From positions 620,001-684,000 of the forward strand of contig JAPDOI010000210.1 in NCBI GenBank assembly GCA_029168955.1: a stretch of 64,000 nucleotides of DNA, in the 5' to 3' direction. Position 1 is the first letter of the stretch. Each line of letters opens with the position of its first letter. The translations under genes and the position numbers were made by a program. This document shows positions 1 through 11,224 of the stretch, piece after piece. This DNA comes from Aplectana chamaeleonis (lineage: Eukaryota; Nematoda; Chromadorea; Rhabditida; Cosmocercidae). The notes under the pieces were generated by a model. The model was not told where the DNA came from, ran no database searches, and saw only the letters and a list, made by a program, of their open reading frames with translations.

Positions 1-760
1 GTGACGTGAGGAGTGGAGCCTGACATGGGGCGGAAACCGTTACCACACACTCTCAACATGTACAAACAACAATGGCTTACTCTACTTGGCAAAAGAGAAA
101 TAGAGCATAATTCAGTTGTAAAATAATAGAAATTAATAAACGATAATTCCTCTTATGCATCAATTCGCAAATATTCTGGATTCCAAAAGAAGTTTGTTTT
201 ATATGATTTTTAGATTTTTGAAAAAAAAAAGTAGCGTTTATACGATTGTCCACAGAATTTTGTTAAAGAAGATCAGTTCTGTATTGGCATCTTACTATAA
301 GAATGGACATGGACTCACGATAGAGATTATCCTGCTTGGGAGAAAAAGGGCTAGATCAAAGAAAAGAGGCAGTCAAAAAAGTGACAAATACGAGTTTCAA
401 TGAAAAACATTTCTTTTATTTCTTCAAGACTGCTTTTGTTCATTTCTTGAATATGAATTTCATTAAAAAAAATTTTTTGCTCTCTGTCACGTGATGAATT
501 GGTCTTTTTCTATCCGTCTTTCCATTTTTCAAAACACTACTAATACAACTAGAATCTTAACTTTTGATACACACAGGATTAACACGAAGAATTGAAGGAA
601 TCAGGGAAAAACATGACCCAGAAAAAATGATCAGCAGTTTCCTCATCGATTAGTGGCAAACTTAGAACTCAGCTGGTCCTAGCTACAGTATACTTAGTGA
701 AATTACGGTTAAGTCCGTGGCTCGCCTTCTCAAGAGAAACCATTCGAATCTCACCCGCGG
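1..760. other. AT-rich intergenic DNA
   Basis: No gene, RNA or recognisable repeat seen. A reading frame of 82 codons at 155-403 is Lys/Ile/Ser-rich low-complexity translation of AT-rich DNA and has no motif. Confidence 0.5.
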
Positions 761-765
761 TCGGC

Positions 766-917
766 GCGTGCGGTTTAAATCTCACCGGCGGCTGGAGGTC
801 AGCTGCCCTCTCGTCCATGCCTCGGGCAGGATGCATCGGATTGGGGCAGGGGCAGGGCAGTCGGCAAAATCGTAGATGCCCTGCCCCTGCCCCAAATAGG
901 CCCGTTGATGCATTCGG
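766..917. repeat. GC-rich hairpin with 19-bp perfect stem
   Basis: Positions 841-859 (TTGGGGCAGGGGCAGGGCA) are exactly reverse-complementary to 877-895, with a 17-base loop. Outer GATGCAT copies near 830 and 905 extend the symmetry loosely. The left part (about 768-815) shares the GGTTTAAATCTCACCG and CAGCTGCC segments of the hairpin at 3736-3841, so both belong to one small foldback family. Confidence 0.6.
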
Positions 918-975
918 CCCCTGAACCGTTTAGAGGGCCTTCGCAAGCGACCGCCGTCGCTAGCCGCAGGTGAAG

Positions 976-1447
976 CCTAGTTTTGACTGCATCGCTGCTG
1001 TTTTTTATAGCAGCGATTTCACACCCGCTGCTGCAGCGATGTAGCAGCGGAAGCGATTCTGTTCATAGTCCATAGCCTCACGCATGATCGAAGAAATTCA
1101 ATCAATCAGTAAATTAAATGGCTAGTAGTCATCAATAACACGTTTCAACTCGTAAACGCTGATCTTGCCATGTAAAAAGGTCAAAGTTCACTAGACGAAA
1201 CGTGTCATTAGCTGGCAATCGCTCCATCGCTGTCATTTTGGCCGCGATCAAGCGACAGTCAGCGATCATTGAGAATCGCTATTCAAGCAGCGATGCAGTG
1301 AGACATAGGATTTCGTCGCCGCGACCTAACGATGTAGGATGTTTGCCACGAAGCGATCACAATTGGAGCGGCTTTCCATCACGCGCGATGAAAAAGGAAC
1401 AGCTGTCCCTCGCATGGCCGCAGCGACCACCTGCAGTCAAAACTAGG
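976..1447. mobile_element. Inverted-repeat element rich in AGCGAT motifs
   Basis: CCTAGTTTTGACTGCA at 976-991 is repeated inverted at 1432-1447. Between them about a dozen AGCGAT/ATCGCT motifs occur in both orientations, several as GCAGCGAT. No coding capacity. It looks like a non-autonomous DNA element with many internal binding-site-like motifs. The autonomous partner is unknown. Confidence 0.5.
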
Positions 1448-1512
1448 TTTGAGATTTTGACGTTTTTCCTTGAGGAGGCAAGACACGGACCTAACAACAT
1501 ATATACGACGCG

Positions 1513-1661
1513 ATAGGGGCTCTCTGCTCAACAAGAAAGGAGTTTTCTCTCCTTTTGCGGCTCTCGTTCCACTCGGGACCACTTCGCTTAACTTGAGTAG
1601 CCAAATGTGTTAAACTGCAAAAACGGGACAACTCCTCTCTGTGTGTATAAAGAGCCCCTAT
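1513..1661. repeat. Short inverted-repeat element
   Basis: ATAGGGGCTCT at 1513-1523 recurs inverted at 1651-1661. The interior contains a short purine/pyrimidine mirror (AAGGAGTTTTCTCTCCTTTT). Size and structure fit a miniature inverted-repeat element, but only one copy is present. Confidence 0.35.
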
Positions 1662-1679
1662 CCCTACGCAATCGCACAA

Positions 1680-2130
1680 CCGCGAATTTTCTTTGAGGTT
1701 AACTGCTATATTTTAGAGCATCTTTAGGCGTTTCGGCCCTAAATGAATTAAACACCCGTTTGACACCCGAAGAAAAGCGATCTTGTAAAAAAAAAGCAAT
1801 CTAAAGACTTTGGATTCTTCTAATTCATTTCGCATTGACGATTGATAATCATTTGAGCAATTTTGTTGAAATCAGGCTATCAAATATAGCCAGAATTAAG
1901 ATCCATCATAGTATTTCTACGGTCAAATGTAACATATTCAATTCCTTCACTATTCAGAGAAGAATATAGCTGACTGATTTTTTTTTGGATTCGGATTAGC
2001 ATTATCCCTGTTGGAATTTTGAACGTAAAGACGATCAGCTGACTTTGCGTGTACAAAATGGAGTTTCTTATCATAGACCGTCTTGATCTGATTCAAAGCC
2101 TCCTTATGCTATAAGGAGTCGAAATAGTAT
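1680..2130. other. No feature seen
   Basis: AT-rich DNA without a supported gene or repeat. Confidence 0.4.
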
Positions 2131-2135
2131 AGAGG

Positions 2136-2200
2136 GCGCGTATGGTGCAGTGGCAAGAGGCTCCGCTTTCGCGCACACGGTAGAGTGATCAATCCTCGTC
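2136..2200 (+). pseudogene. tRNA-like relic with A-box and B-box
   Basis: TGGTGCAGTGG at 2143-2153 fits the Pol III A-box. GTGATCAATCC at 2185-2195 fits the B-box with one or two mismatches, at tRNA-like spacing. I could not pair an acceptor stem or a five-base-pair T stem, so this is not a functional tRNA. It may be a tRNA-derived SINE head or a decayed tRNA. Confidence 0.3.
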
Positions 2201-2299
2201 AAGAGATAACTGAGCTTTCTATCCCTCCGGAGTCGATAAATTGGTGCCAGACTCATCTGTGAGAATAGGAACCTCAACTTGAACATCGGCTGACCTGCG

Positions 2300-3735
2300 C
2301 AAGTCATTGTATAGGCCCACTACACATTCAAAGGCCTTTAAGACACCAAATGGAAGTCGAATGTATGGCGCATCCCCAGAGGAATTCATTTACATGTTTT
2401 TGTTCAATCATAACTTAGTCTTATTCTTTCCAAAAATCGGATCCTCCGATTTTCCTTTCATCGAATCTAATGTATTTTGGAAATCCCCTGTCTGCATTTT
2501 TGATACATATAGCAAAGGATAGTTCCTAAGCCCCAATTTTCAGATCATATTCTGGATAAACATCCGATCAGATACTCCGCCAGGATATCACAAAATGATT
2601 TTCTAATGTGAAGCGCATTAACAAATTTATGAAGTACATATAACTAAGCATGCACTCATATGATTTTGCAGGATAAATACATATGTTAGGTTAGCGGAAT
2701 TTAGTTTTGTGATAAACAACTCCGTCAGACGAAAATGACTTTACTCTGCAAATTTTATGTAGTAATAAACGACGATGCTCAGGCTTTTTGTCAATATGTT
2801 GTTGTAATTTGAGCAGCCACATCTTCACTGGATATTCTATCATGCAAAAATTTAATAATAGGAATGGAAAAATATGTAAGCCGCAGGATCATTCAAAACA
2901 ACCAGTAGAATTGAGATCCATAACTGACACATTATGAAAGTTACGCAAAAAAACGCAAAATTTGAGTGATTCTTTTTTTTTCGATCACAGATGAGAATGG
3001 AGTTTCACATGTTTTTTTTTCAGAAAGTATGCCTCAGAAAATTTTCGGAGGTCATAGCACCAGATTATGAGTAAGACGACCTTTTGCTAACGACTTTTCG
3101 GAAAAACTCCTAACAAAAACTCACAAGTATGCCTGAAGAATAAATGAGCGAATGCATTGCAGCTGTCATATTCGACCACTTAGGAGCTACTGCGATATTC
3201 CGTCAACGCCTCCTTTTTTCTCAGAAAAGTCCCAGCTGAGGACGGGTGGCCGGCAGTTACAATCGAGGAATAATTGAAATTACTGGGAAACTAATCGACG
3301 GGCGAATCTGCCCCCTCAGAGGCAGTGATCGGTTTTCCGGTAAACCAATTAGCCAAATGAGAATAGGACCCTATGTGGTATAATTTTTGGCGCTCACAAT
3401 ATAGTCTAATAACGTAAAAAGCTCTAGATGAGGCTCTGTAAAATATGACCGGTGGAAAAAAGGAAAAAAAAATACAAAATCCTGACAGGGAAACAGAAAA
3501 AAATCAAATTAATCAGATTATTGGATACATACATGTATATAGTTTTTAAATTGAACTGACACATACATTCAGTTCGATACTATAGGAGTTGTTAGGTTAG
3601 AGATATTTATTCCTATTCAAATCCGGATTAGACCAAAATCTCATTCGAAGTAAAATGCAATATCCGATCCCGAGAAATAAAGAAAACAATGGATCCGATT
3701 ATCTGTTCGGATAGAATCGAATGCAAGATTTATAT
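2300..3735. other. No feature seen
   Basis: AT-rich DNA with scattered A and T runs. No supported gene, RNA or repeat was found. Confidence 0.4.
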
Positions 3736-3841
3736 CTAAACCGCGGCTGACGCGGAAGGTTTAAATCTTACCGACGGCTGGCTGATACTTACCAGCCAGC
3801 TGCCGGTGAGATTTAAACCGCCCACGCCAGCCGTGTTTTAG
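3736..3841. repeat. Hairpin with ~49-bp arms
   Basis: Arms 3736-3784 and 3792-3841 are near-perfect reverse complements around a 7-base centre. The inner stem pairs GGTTTAAATCT... with ...AGATTTAAACC. The outer part pairs CGGCTGACGCGG with the CACGCCAGCCG side, with mismatches. Related half-copy near 768-815. Confidence 0.65.
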
Positions 3842-3938
3842 AATGAAATATTTTTTTTCTTAAGGAGACAAGCCACGGACCTAACCATGCATTGCTCCTT
3901 GAAACTTTTTTTCAATCGAGTCAGTTCTCGATATATGT

Positions 3939-5530
3939 ACAAGGGAGGTGTTTAGAGCGTTGAATGCATCTGCACGAACGAATCACATTGTTCGCTAGTC
4001 ATACACCTCGACGCCAGTGCGTCACGAGCGGGAATAGCATTGGAGTATGAATGGCCTGACGCCACGCCCAAGCGGCACGCGCGTGACGCAAGCTCCGCCA
4101 TGGTGGCGAAGGCCGTAACGGACTCTCCATGAATTCCAAAACGCGCAGTAACCTCTGGAAACCCAGAAAAAGGACCTTATGATCCTAAGACAAATTTTGG
4201 ATGAAAGCACACTTTCTCAGCTTTGAAATGAGTGGCGGCGCCTTTCACTTGGTGCCGATTGTTGTTTCAGCCTTTATTTGTATCAGTTATGGTGTTCTGA
4301 AGAAGTTTCAGAAATATGTATATTTAAGATTTATTCTTAAATTCTCCCTAGGTTATTTGGGGGTGCTTAAAGGCAGTGTCCACGATAAAAACCATGTCTG
4401 ATTTTTTGGTGGAGATCGGCAGCTGCGGGGCCTAGCGGAACCCTAACGTTGAAAAAACTGAGAAAAATGAGCTCGAAACGGTCCCCTACGGCCCCAAAGT
4501 TGGACACCCATCAGCTCGTCACCCCCAGATGCACTTTCCAAGCCCACAGACGTGAACAAATGAATGCTCAAGATCGTGAGATGAGCGAGGATTTCCAATC
4601 ATTAGCCTCGTTCTTCCCTTCATTCTCAACTTCTCTCTACTCAGGTCAGCTCGCATGCATCGGCTGCAAAAGACGGAAGTTACAAGCCTCGGACAGCTCG
4701 TCCACCATGCTCCCTTAGCTCAATTTTTGAGGGACCATAACTCCATTTCCAGAAGGTCTTGTACGATTTCAGAGACACCATTGGAATCAGCATAGGGCCG
4801 TTTTCAAGATAGGCGGAAAAACAGAAAAACGATTTTCATCGTGAACTCTGCCTTCAACAAAAATCTGATGTTCGTTTATTTAGCAAAATTTTAGAGGTTC
4901 CAACTGAGTTCGTGCAAAGCTTCTCATCGGGGCAAATTCTGAGAGCAAAACGCGACTTTTGTAAATTTCCGGAGCGCTACGATATGCAGATGTAGCTCAA
5001 ACTGTTCCTCTCGGGGCCATTTGGAGTACTCAACACGAATTTGAGGTCCGTTCATCGAAGTTTGACAGCTCACGGTAGATAACGATGGGCATGCAGTGGT
5101 GCGGTCAAAGTCTCAGATTTGCAGCGAAATTTCCGTGCGGAGATTTTTCGTGGTACTTTTACGAAATTGACGTGCATCTGTCGATTATCGAATTATTAAG
5201 TGAGTTATGAGACTCCAATGGCCTACAGTAGACCTCAGAAACTCCACAAGCTTACCCGAGAATCGTTTTCAGCGCCCTAATCTACGACAGAATAAAAGTT
5301 TTGAGCCAAACCCGGGAGGAAAATTCCAAAACACCAGGAGGAAAAAAAAGCCATCTGGGTACCCATAATTTCTCGCGAAGCTTTAAAAACGCCTACACAT
5401 TTTTGAAACCACCATCTCAGATGGGACACCATGTGTGAAGTTTTCCTATGAAGACTCCAAAGGCCCAAGAGATACTGACAATATAACTCGGTTCTGCAGA
5501 TGTTTTCATTGCTCTAAACACTTTCCTTGT
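3939..5530. mobile_element. ACAAGGG-ended element interrupted by a TTAA element
   Basis: The left end reads ACAAGGGAGGTGTTTAGAG. The right end, reversed, reads ACAAGGAAAGTGTTTAGAG, and similarity continues through CATCTGCA about 40 bp inward. The interior carries the recurring phrase TTATTTGGGGTGCT...ACGAATCTGAGG found at 21885-22966 and 57919-60926. The 0.49 kb element at 4367-4858 is inserted in it. No ORF of a transposase was found, so it is non-autonomous or degenerate. Confidence 0.6.
4367..4858 (-). mobile_element. TTAA-AGGCA element, type F1a
   Basis: Begins TTAA-AGGCAGTGTCCACG and ends CGTGAACTCTGCCT-TCAA. The flanking DNA, joined at one tetranucleotide, matches the uninterrupted relative at about 22439-22490 (TGCTAAACAAAAATCTGATG), with TTAA/TCAA in place of TAAA, so this is a clean insertion with a TTAA-type duplication. 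The interior has the shared core TGGACGAGTTGTCCGAGGC in reverse orientation. Non-coding. Confidence 0.75.
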
Positions 5531-5534
5531 TAGC

Positions 5535-5920
5535 GGATTTGCCAATTTTTCGAACGTTCGATTTCCGTATATGTTCGAAATTTCCACTTTTCGACTTTCC
5601 GGTTTCTTCAAAATCATTTTTTCTCAACTCCTCGATTTTCCAACATGCTGAGGATCCGTTTTTCGTCAACTTGATTTTCGAGAATATTCTAAATATGACA
5701 TCTTCAGAAATTCGACTTTCTAATTGATCATTATTTTTTCTGATTTTTTTGTTTTACAAGCTAATCTGGTGAATAAGCTTTCAAATTTACAATTAACCAT
5801 TACAATGAGCAAGAATATTATGTTGTTGAAAGTAATTCTAAAAACCGACGAACCAAAAAATGATACAGATAAAATAGGTTTACAAATGCATGCATAGGTA
5901 GTAAATTTTAAAAAACAAAC
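5535..5920. other. T-rich DNA, no gene seen
   Basis: T-rich with repeated TTCGACTTT and TTTTCGA phrases. A related T-rich stretch occurs near 10900-10960. No coding signal. Confidence 0.35.
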
Positions 5921-5924
5921 TTTT

Positions 5925-6107
5925 TCATAGCCGACGTCTTCTTGGCTCGCCGATCTCGTCAGAGGCATCATCGACAATGCTCGTGGACGGGGCTGGCGAG
6001 TTCGCAGTAGACCCTAAAACCTTGATAGCTTTGGAACACACTCGACACCTGAAGCCATATTTGATAGAATAAGGCATGAAAAGTAGTGTGAACATACAAC
6101 TAGCCAT
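5925..6107 (-). CDS. Possible 60-residue protein or terminal exon
   Basis: A frame with a true ATG (6107) and TGA (5925) encodes 60 residues. It starts with a hydrophobic stretch, then a CxxC pair (FRCRVCSKAIK), then a Ser/Pro/Asp/Glu-rich tail ending GEPRRRRL. The codons of the last 40 residues are noticeably GC-ending compared with the surrounding AT-rich DNA, which favours real coding. An acceptor-like GGCTTCAG lies inside the frame, so the true exon may start there. The product is not recognised and no neighbouring exon could be assigned. The mariner lies 430 bp upstream. Confidence 0.35.
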   Translation of the reverse strand: MASCMFTLLFMPYSIKYGFRCRVCSKAIKVLGSTANSPAPSTSIVDDASDEIGEPRRRRL

Positions 6108-6109
6108 TC

Positions 6110-6531
6110 TTAAACTAACTTCAACAAATAATAATATTACTTATAATAATGATGATGATAATTTATTAAGCAGCGTAAGGCATGTGTGAGATATGATCAA
6201 AGAAGTCCATCACCTACATGCCTTATTCACAATCTGTGCTACGAAGGTTTATGACATTTGTGAACCTCTTGAAACCTGCTAGAATTTGAGGGGCTAGTTG
6301 TATTCCATTCCTAAAAGATGAGCACGCGGAGTCTGCTTGACAGGAGAAAAAAACGCTTTGGAAGAGAAGCTCAGTGGGGGAAAGTCGCAATTCCATACGA
6401 AACACAATTTTATAGGATCAACTTTTGGCGAGAAATTCGAATTTCACGTAACTAGCTGCGCTCCATAACTTCGAATATACTTATAAGTGTGTTAGGCGTC
6501 TGACTCTTAGGCGTAATCCAGCGTGTAAAAT
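6110..6531. other. No feature seen
   Basis: A short AAT/GAT-rich simple stretch at about 6125-6165, otherwise unremarkable DNA next to the mariner insertion. Confidence 0.35.
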
Positions 6532-7581
6532 TAACAGGTTGTCCAATGATTCTTGTCCGAAAATTTCACCATTTTTAATTTTTTTCAACTTTATTGGAAA
6601 GCAAGTATAATCAACAATATAATCACCACATTTATCCACAACAGTGGCCCATAGATTGGGCAGGTCGCCGATGCCCTTCGCCCAGAACTCCGGGGGCTGC
6701 GACTCGAAGAAGTCCGCGATGTCGGATTCGAGGTTGTCGTAGTTGGTGAATTTCCTTCCGGCCAAATGGTGCTTCAGCGGGCGGAACAAGTGGTGGTCGG
6801 AGGGGGCGAGGTCCGGGGAATAAGGCAGATGGGCAACCGTCTCCCAGCCGAGCGTCGCCAACTTCTGCTGGGTCTCCTTCGCCACGTGGGGGCGCGGGTT
6901 GTCGTGCAGCAGGTGGACCGAGGCCCGTCGGGGACGCTTTTCTCGGATAGCGGCGGCTAGTTTCTCGAGCTGATCGGTGTAGATGGAGGCGGTGACCGTC
7001 CTGCCTTGCGGGAGCAGCTCGAAGTACAGCATGCCCTTGGTGTCCCACCAGCAGAGCATGATCTTCAGGTTGGCTTTCGGCGTCGTCGGCGGCTCTTCTC
7101 CGCGCGGGATCCAGACGGCACGGCGGGCGACGTTGCAGTAGAGGACCCAGCTCCCATCCTCAGTGACCAGGTCCTCGAGAATCTCCTTGCGATGCGGACG
7201 AAGGAGGAGGGACTGGCTGACGGCCACGCGGCTCTGCTTGTTGGCGTCCGTCAGACGGTGGGGGATCCAACGGGCCAGAACTTTGTGGTAGCCGAGTAAG
7301 TTGAGTCGATTGTGGATGGTGGACTTGCTGCAGCCGAGCGTCGTCGCCAGTTCACGGGTGGTGGCTTCCGGCTTCTCCTTGATACAGCGACGGACTTCGT
7401 CATCATCCACCGTAGAAGGCCTCCCGCTGTGCTCCCTGTCCTCGAGGCTCGTGTCGCCGCTCTCGAAACGATTGAACCAGCGGCTGACTGTGCGTTGGGA
7501 CACTGCATCCTCCTTGCACGCTCTGCAGATGTTGGCGACCGCGGTGCCCGTGTCGTTGTCCTGTAGCCACTCGTAGTACAC
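6481..7581 (-). pseudogene. mariner transposase, probably without a normal start
   Basis: A DNA-binding N-terminal half (NRFESGDTSLEDREHSGRPS, then CSKSTIHNRL) is followed by a WIPHRLT linker and the catalytic DDE/D domain. The first Asp is in VTEDGSWVLY, the second in HDNPRPH, and the third in YSPDLAPSD. The last two are separated by 34 residues, the mariner D,D34D signature. Cut-and-paste transposition at TA is the family role. The frame has no in-frame ATG: it opens after a TAG near 7628, and the first usable codon is GTG at 7581. An ATA about nine codons upstream sits where a start would be expected. The frame also lacks a stop inside the element and runs through the terminal repeat to 6481. 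These defects suggest an inactive copy. All three catalytic residues remain. Confidence 0.88.
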
Positions 7582-7777
7582 GAACGTACGAATTCGACCT
7601 TGGTCTATTTTAGCTTGTACTGGTAGCTAGACGCGGCGACTGCGCCTTATATACCCCTAGCGTAGAACTTTGGAGAACCTTCTAGAAGGTTCTTACACTT
7701 GCCTGATATTATAACACTTCTAAGGAAAATTATAGAATTTTGAAAATTTTCGGACAGGAATTATTGGACGGCCTGGT
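6534..7777 (-). mobile_element. mariner transposon, nearly complete
   Basis: The left end ACAGGTTGTCCAATGATTCT matches the reversed right end ACCAGGCCGTCCAATAATTCC, and the match continues into TTGTCCGAAAATTTTC (about 35 bp). TA dinucleotides at 6532-6533 and 7778-7779 are the expected target duplication. The 1244-bp length is normal for mariner. The element is visibly more GC-rich than its surroundings, suggesting a different base-composition history. The transposase is on the minus strand. Confidence 0.9.
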
Positions 7778-7779
7778 AT

Positions 7780-8148
7780 AAATCTTTAGAGCACCCTGTG
7801 ATGCAATAATCTCAAGCTTTGATCAGGAATATACTTACAATGTGGTTGTACACGAGAGTATGCTGCAATCGTGGACGAAAGGGCGCGTTCAGATGAGGCC
7901 TTTCGATGCCGCGAACGCCATGGCTACTTGGCGTAGTGTGAGTGAGCGCTGTTGATGGAGAAGTAAGGGAACAAGTTCAAGTCATTGTCACGCCGGTTAT
8001 TTCCACTTTTGCAAAAAAACTCTTATTAATTAGGAAATAAGGTGAGAAGGGTTTTTCGAGTTTGATCTCCGCATTTGGTTGTTTAATGTGAAAAAAAGTT
8101 AATTAAGAATGGCCACTCTCCTCAAATGAGCTACCCTTGTTAGAATAA
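7780..8148. other. No feature seen
   Basis: DNA between the mariner and a TTAA element. No gene or repeat recognised. Confidence 0.35.
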
Positions 8149-8643
8149 TGAAAGGCAGTGTTCACGATGATTTTCGTTCCCAAGTTTTCCGCTCAAAACA
8201 AAGCGTTGGCCATCGAGTGTTACAGAAATTACGAAGAAACGGCGAGAAACGCACTAAAACGTCATTTTTTAGTGACATTCATCTCTGGCCTGGACTAGTT
8301 GTCCAGTTGTATGAACGTGTTCACGGTGGTTGTCACCGGTGAAAATTGGGTCAGTCGGAAATGGAAGAATATTTCAGGCAAAATAGTTCTAGGTAGGGTC
8401 CGAAGAAAAGTACGGAGCAACAGCAAGCAAATAAATAATTGTGAATGACGGGCCCACAAATGATTTCGTCGTCACCACGAACAGTTCCTGTGAGAGTAAA
8501 GAGGTGGGGTGAGAGTAAAGGATTTCGTGACCTTCTGGTGCATTTTTCTCGATTCCTTCGTCATTTTCGTTCTATCCGGGGGCCGAACAATCGATTTAGC
8601 TATTAATCTCAGAATCGAAGATTATCGTGAACACTGCCTTTAA
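8149..8643 (+). mobile_element. TTAA-AGGCA element, type F1b
   Basis: Ends TGAA-AGGCAGTGTTCACGATG and ATCGTGAACACTGCCT-TTAA. It is clearly the same sequence as 53451-53942 (same direction) and 56077-56569 (inverted), including GGACTAGTTGTCC and AGTAAAGAGGTGGGGTGAGAG. Non-coding. Its right TTAA (8640-8643) is also the left flank of the next element. Confidence 0.75.
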
Positions 8644-9130
8644 ATGCACAGAACACCCAGAAAATTAATTTTCAGATTTTATGCTTATCTTGGAGAGAGT
8701 CACACGCTGATCATAGTGGTATCTTTGAAATCGTCCAAGACCCCCTTTGAACAGAGTTATGGCTGCTCAAAACTGCCTAGATTTTGAGGGTGAAAAATTA
8801 GTGGACGAGTTGTCTCAGGCCTGTATTTCTCTTCATTTGCAATCGTTGCCTGAGAGAAAGCTAGGATAAGGAGACAGTCTGGTAATGGACTGAAGAACGA
8901 CGACTTGTTGGAATTCATCCATCCATCGAGCCGCTATCGAGTTCGAAAATCTGTTAGGGGGTCGGGCCTGTGGTGGTGAGCGAAGGGGTCGGGCCTGTGG
9001 TGGTCGCTTATATCTCGCTTATTTGAAGGAAATAAGATCTGGCATTTGGCACGTGTTATACAGGAGGGGTCTTCTACACAATTACATGAAAATCTCAAAA
9101 TTCATATGTGAGGGTGTACTGTGCCTTTAA
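8640..9130 (+). mobile_element. TTAA-AGGCA element, type F2
   Basis: Starts TTAA-ATGCACAGAACACCC and ends GGGTGTACTGTGCCT-TTAA. Closely matches 13436-13924 and, inverted, 27305-27796 and 32997-33460. The core includes GACGAGTTGTCTCAGGCCTG, and a CTTATATCTCGCTTATTTG segment near the right end. Non-coding. Confidence 0.75.
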
Positions 9131-10237
9131 AGAGCAAGACTACTGAAAATTTCGGCAAGTGTTCCTCAGGGTGGGCAACTGTTTTATGGCGGGATGGAGT
9201 GATCCTTTGATTCGACTGATCCCCGGAATTCTCACTCATTTCCTGACCGTTCACCTTAAAAAAATGAAATAGGAATGAAATCAGGTGTCCGCGAAAAATA
9301 GCTGAGCCATTTTCCGATGATAACGAGATGGACAGTTTCACTGAACTCCGGGAAGGAGTTTAGTTTGTTGGGACAAGAAGTCCTAAATTAAAATATGTCG
9401 GATCACTAGTTTCATCCAGAAAAGCTTCGCTAAATTTTTCGGCCAGAATGCTCAGAGATCGCTGTCCTTCTATATGTTTTTATTCATCGCTTAATGCTTG
9501 TATGTTTGTTTTTATTTCATTCACCTGCTTTTTGTAGAAAATTTCACTATCCATTTATTCATTTGTTCTCAAAAACTGGTTCTTCAACATAATGCCTTTG
9601 TAATGAGTGTATTCAATTTGTTAAGCCATAAATTGTCTCGGATGTAAAATCGGATTTAGCTCCTCGGGGGCATCTTTAAAGATGATTTTATTTGTTTAAC
9701 TCTGCATCTGTAGAGTAAAAAGATGATACATATGTATATCAGCAGTTAGGCATTCTAGAACTTCGCAGCACCTGAGAGATCACCTTTAATCCTGTTAAAT
9801 TGAATTTTTTTTTCAAAAAAAAACGTGTGTAGCTAATGTGACTATATTTAACTTATATCTATTTCTGAAAGTACATGCAGCAGAGGAGATCAATTTGGTG
9901 AAAGAGGAGATATAAGTGCAGCAGCATTCATGCTAGAAAAATTAGGAAAATAAATGGCGTTAGTGAGACGAAAAGGGTGTAACTCGTCCGAACCCCACCT
10001 TTAGTTGGACCTTCTCCGAAACTGTTAACCGATCTCGTCCAAGTGGGCGTGGTTCTGAGAGGTTCTGGGGAGACCGCACCTATTTGGACGAGTTTAGACG
10101 CTACTGCCGAGAATATCTGAGCAAGAGGTGGGATTCGGACGGGTTCCCTTCCAGCTGCCAGTTGGCACCCTCCTAAAGGCAAATTAGAAATGCGTCAATC
10201 GGCCGACAGATGTAGTAATTCCGTTTCGTACTCCCGA
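9131..10237. other. No gene recognised
   Basis: AT-rich DNA. Around 9970-10100 a GTCCGAACCCCACC/GGTGGGATTCGGAC pair (10135-10144 on the right) gives a weak inverted symmetry. Nothing else is supported. Confidence 0.3.
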
Positions 10238-10472
10238 AGTTTGTCCGAATGAGATTGTCCGCCCACGCGATCGGCGTGCGTGTCAAGCAGCGGTTGCGAA
10301 GGCGTTTTTTTTTTCGAACGAGCCTTCCCGAGGCTGTAAACAGCATACTGAGATGATATTCAGTTGTCGTCTAATATTCTTGCAAATCAAGTTGCGAATC
10401 CGAAAAATTCCTCTGTCGGCCACTTGACACGCACGCCGACCGCCTGAGCGGACAATCTTATTCGGACAGACT
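10238..10472. mobile_element. Foldback element with 50-bp terminal repeats
   Basis: Arms 10238-10287 and 10423-10472 pair almost throughout, reading AGTTTGTCCGAATGAGATTG inward to GGCGTGCGTGTCAAG. The interior is 135 bp with no coding. The same terminal sequence bounds 17858-19420, and a part-copy lies near 31105-31152, so this is a dispersed family. Confidence 0.7.
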
Positions 10473-11092
10473 TTAGTTACACGGCGGTGTTTCGCTGTAA
10501 CTGACTTCCGTGGCAGGTCTGCTACTTGTCAACTTCGGGTTGTTAGAAATTGCAGATGTGCCGCAAAAGCCAGCAACAGCGGAATCTAAAACTATTAGGT
10601 TAAAGCGAAAGTTTCCCGCCACTTGATTTTGACGATTTTTAAACCTTTCAGCGTTGGTCCTTCGGCTAAGTGCGATACACCAATCGAAAGTACAGATTCT
10701 TTTCTATCTAACGCTGCCCTCCGATTGGGACAAAGCCTGCTTATTGGCGAAATACATGCTATGATTCAAAGGTCTGAGTATATTTGAGTGTTTCTTCCTA
10801 TTATGAGGTAAACCACCAAACCTGCCAAAACCGAGAGGATATTCAAGCCACCCCATAACTGGATGATAGCGTTTGCGAAATTTCAAACAGAGCGCAATCA
10901 TTGATTTTTAGCGGATTTCGTAATTTTTCAACTCCGGTATTTTTGGCTTATCCGGGAAGTTTCGGCATCGAAGCTTTGAACGTACAATTTCCAGTACAAA
11001 CAATTACAATTCTACCCAATAGTATTTTTCTAGTCACATATCGATCTTTTTTTGAAAATAGATAAAAAATGGCAAAAAAATGAACAAAACGG
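10473..11092. other. No feature seen
   Basis: Unremarkable AT-rich DNA between a foldback element and the split mariner. Confidence 0.35.
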
Positions 11093-11224
11093 TACCAGGT
11101 TGTTAAGCAAGTTTTGTCGTTCGATAAGAAAAACACAATTTTATGGTTTAAAATACACTTCATGATTCAGTATGATCTCCCTGAACATCTAAAAAATCTA
11201 ACATACACTTTAAAAAACCAAAAA

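Noticed and set aside
2136..2200. Functional tRNA gene
   Set aside because: No acceptor stem and a faulty T stem.
8149..9130. Coding capacity in TTAA elements
   Set aside because: Frames inside F1-F7 elements are short and differ between copies of the same type.
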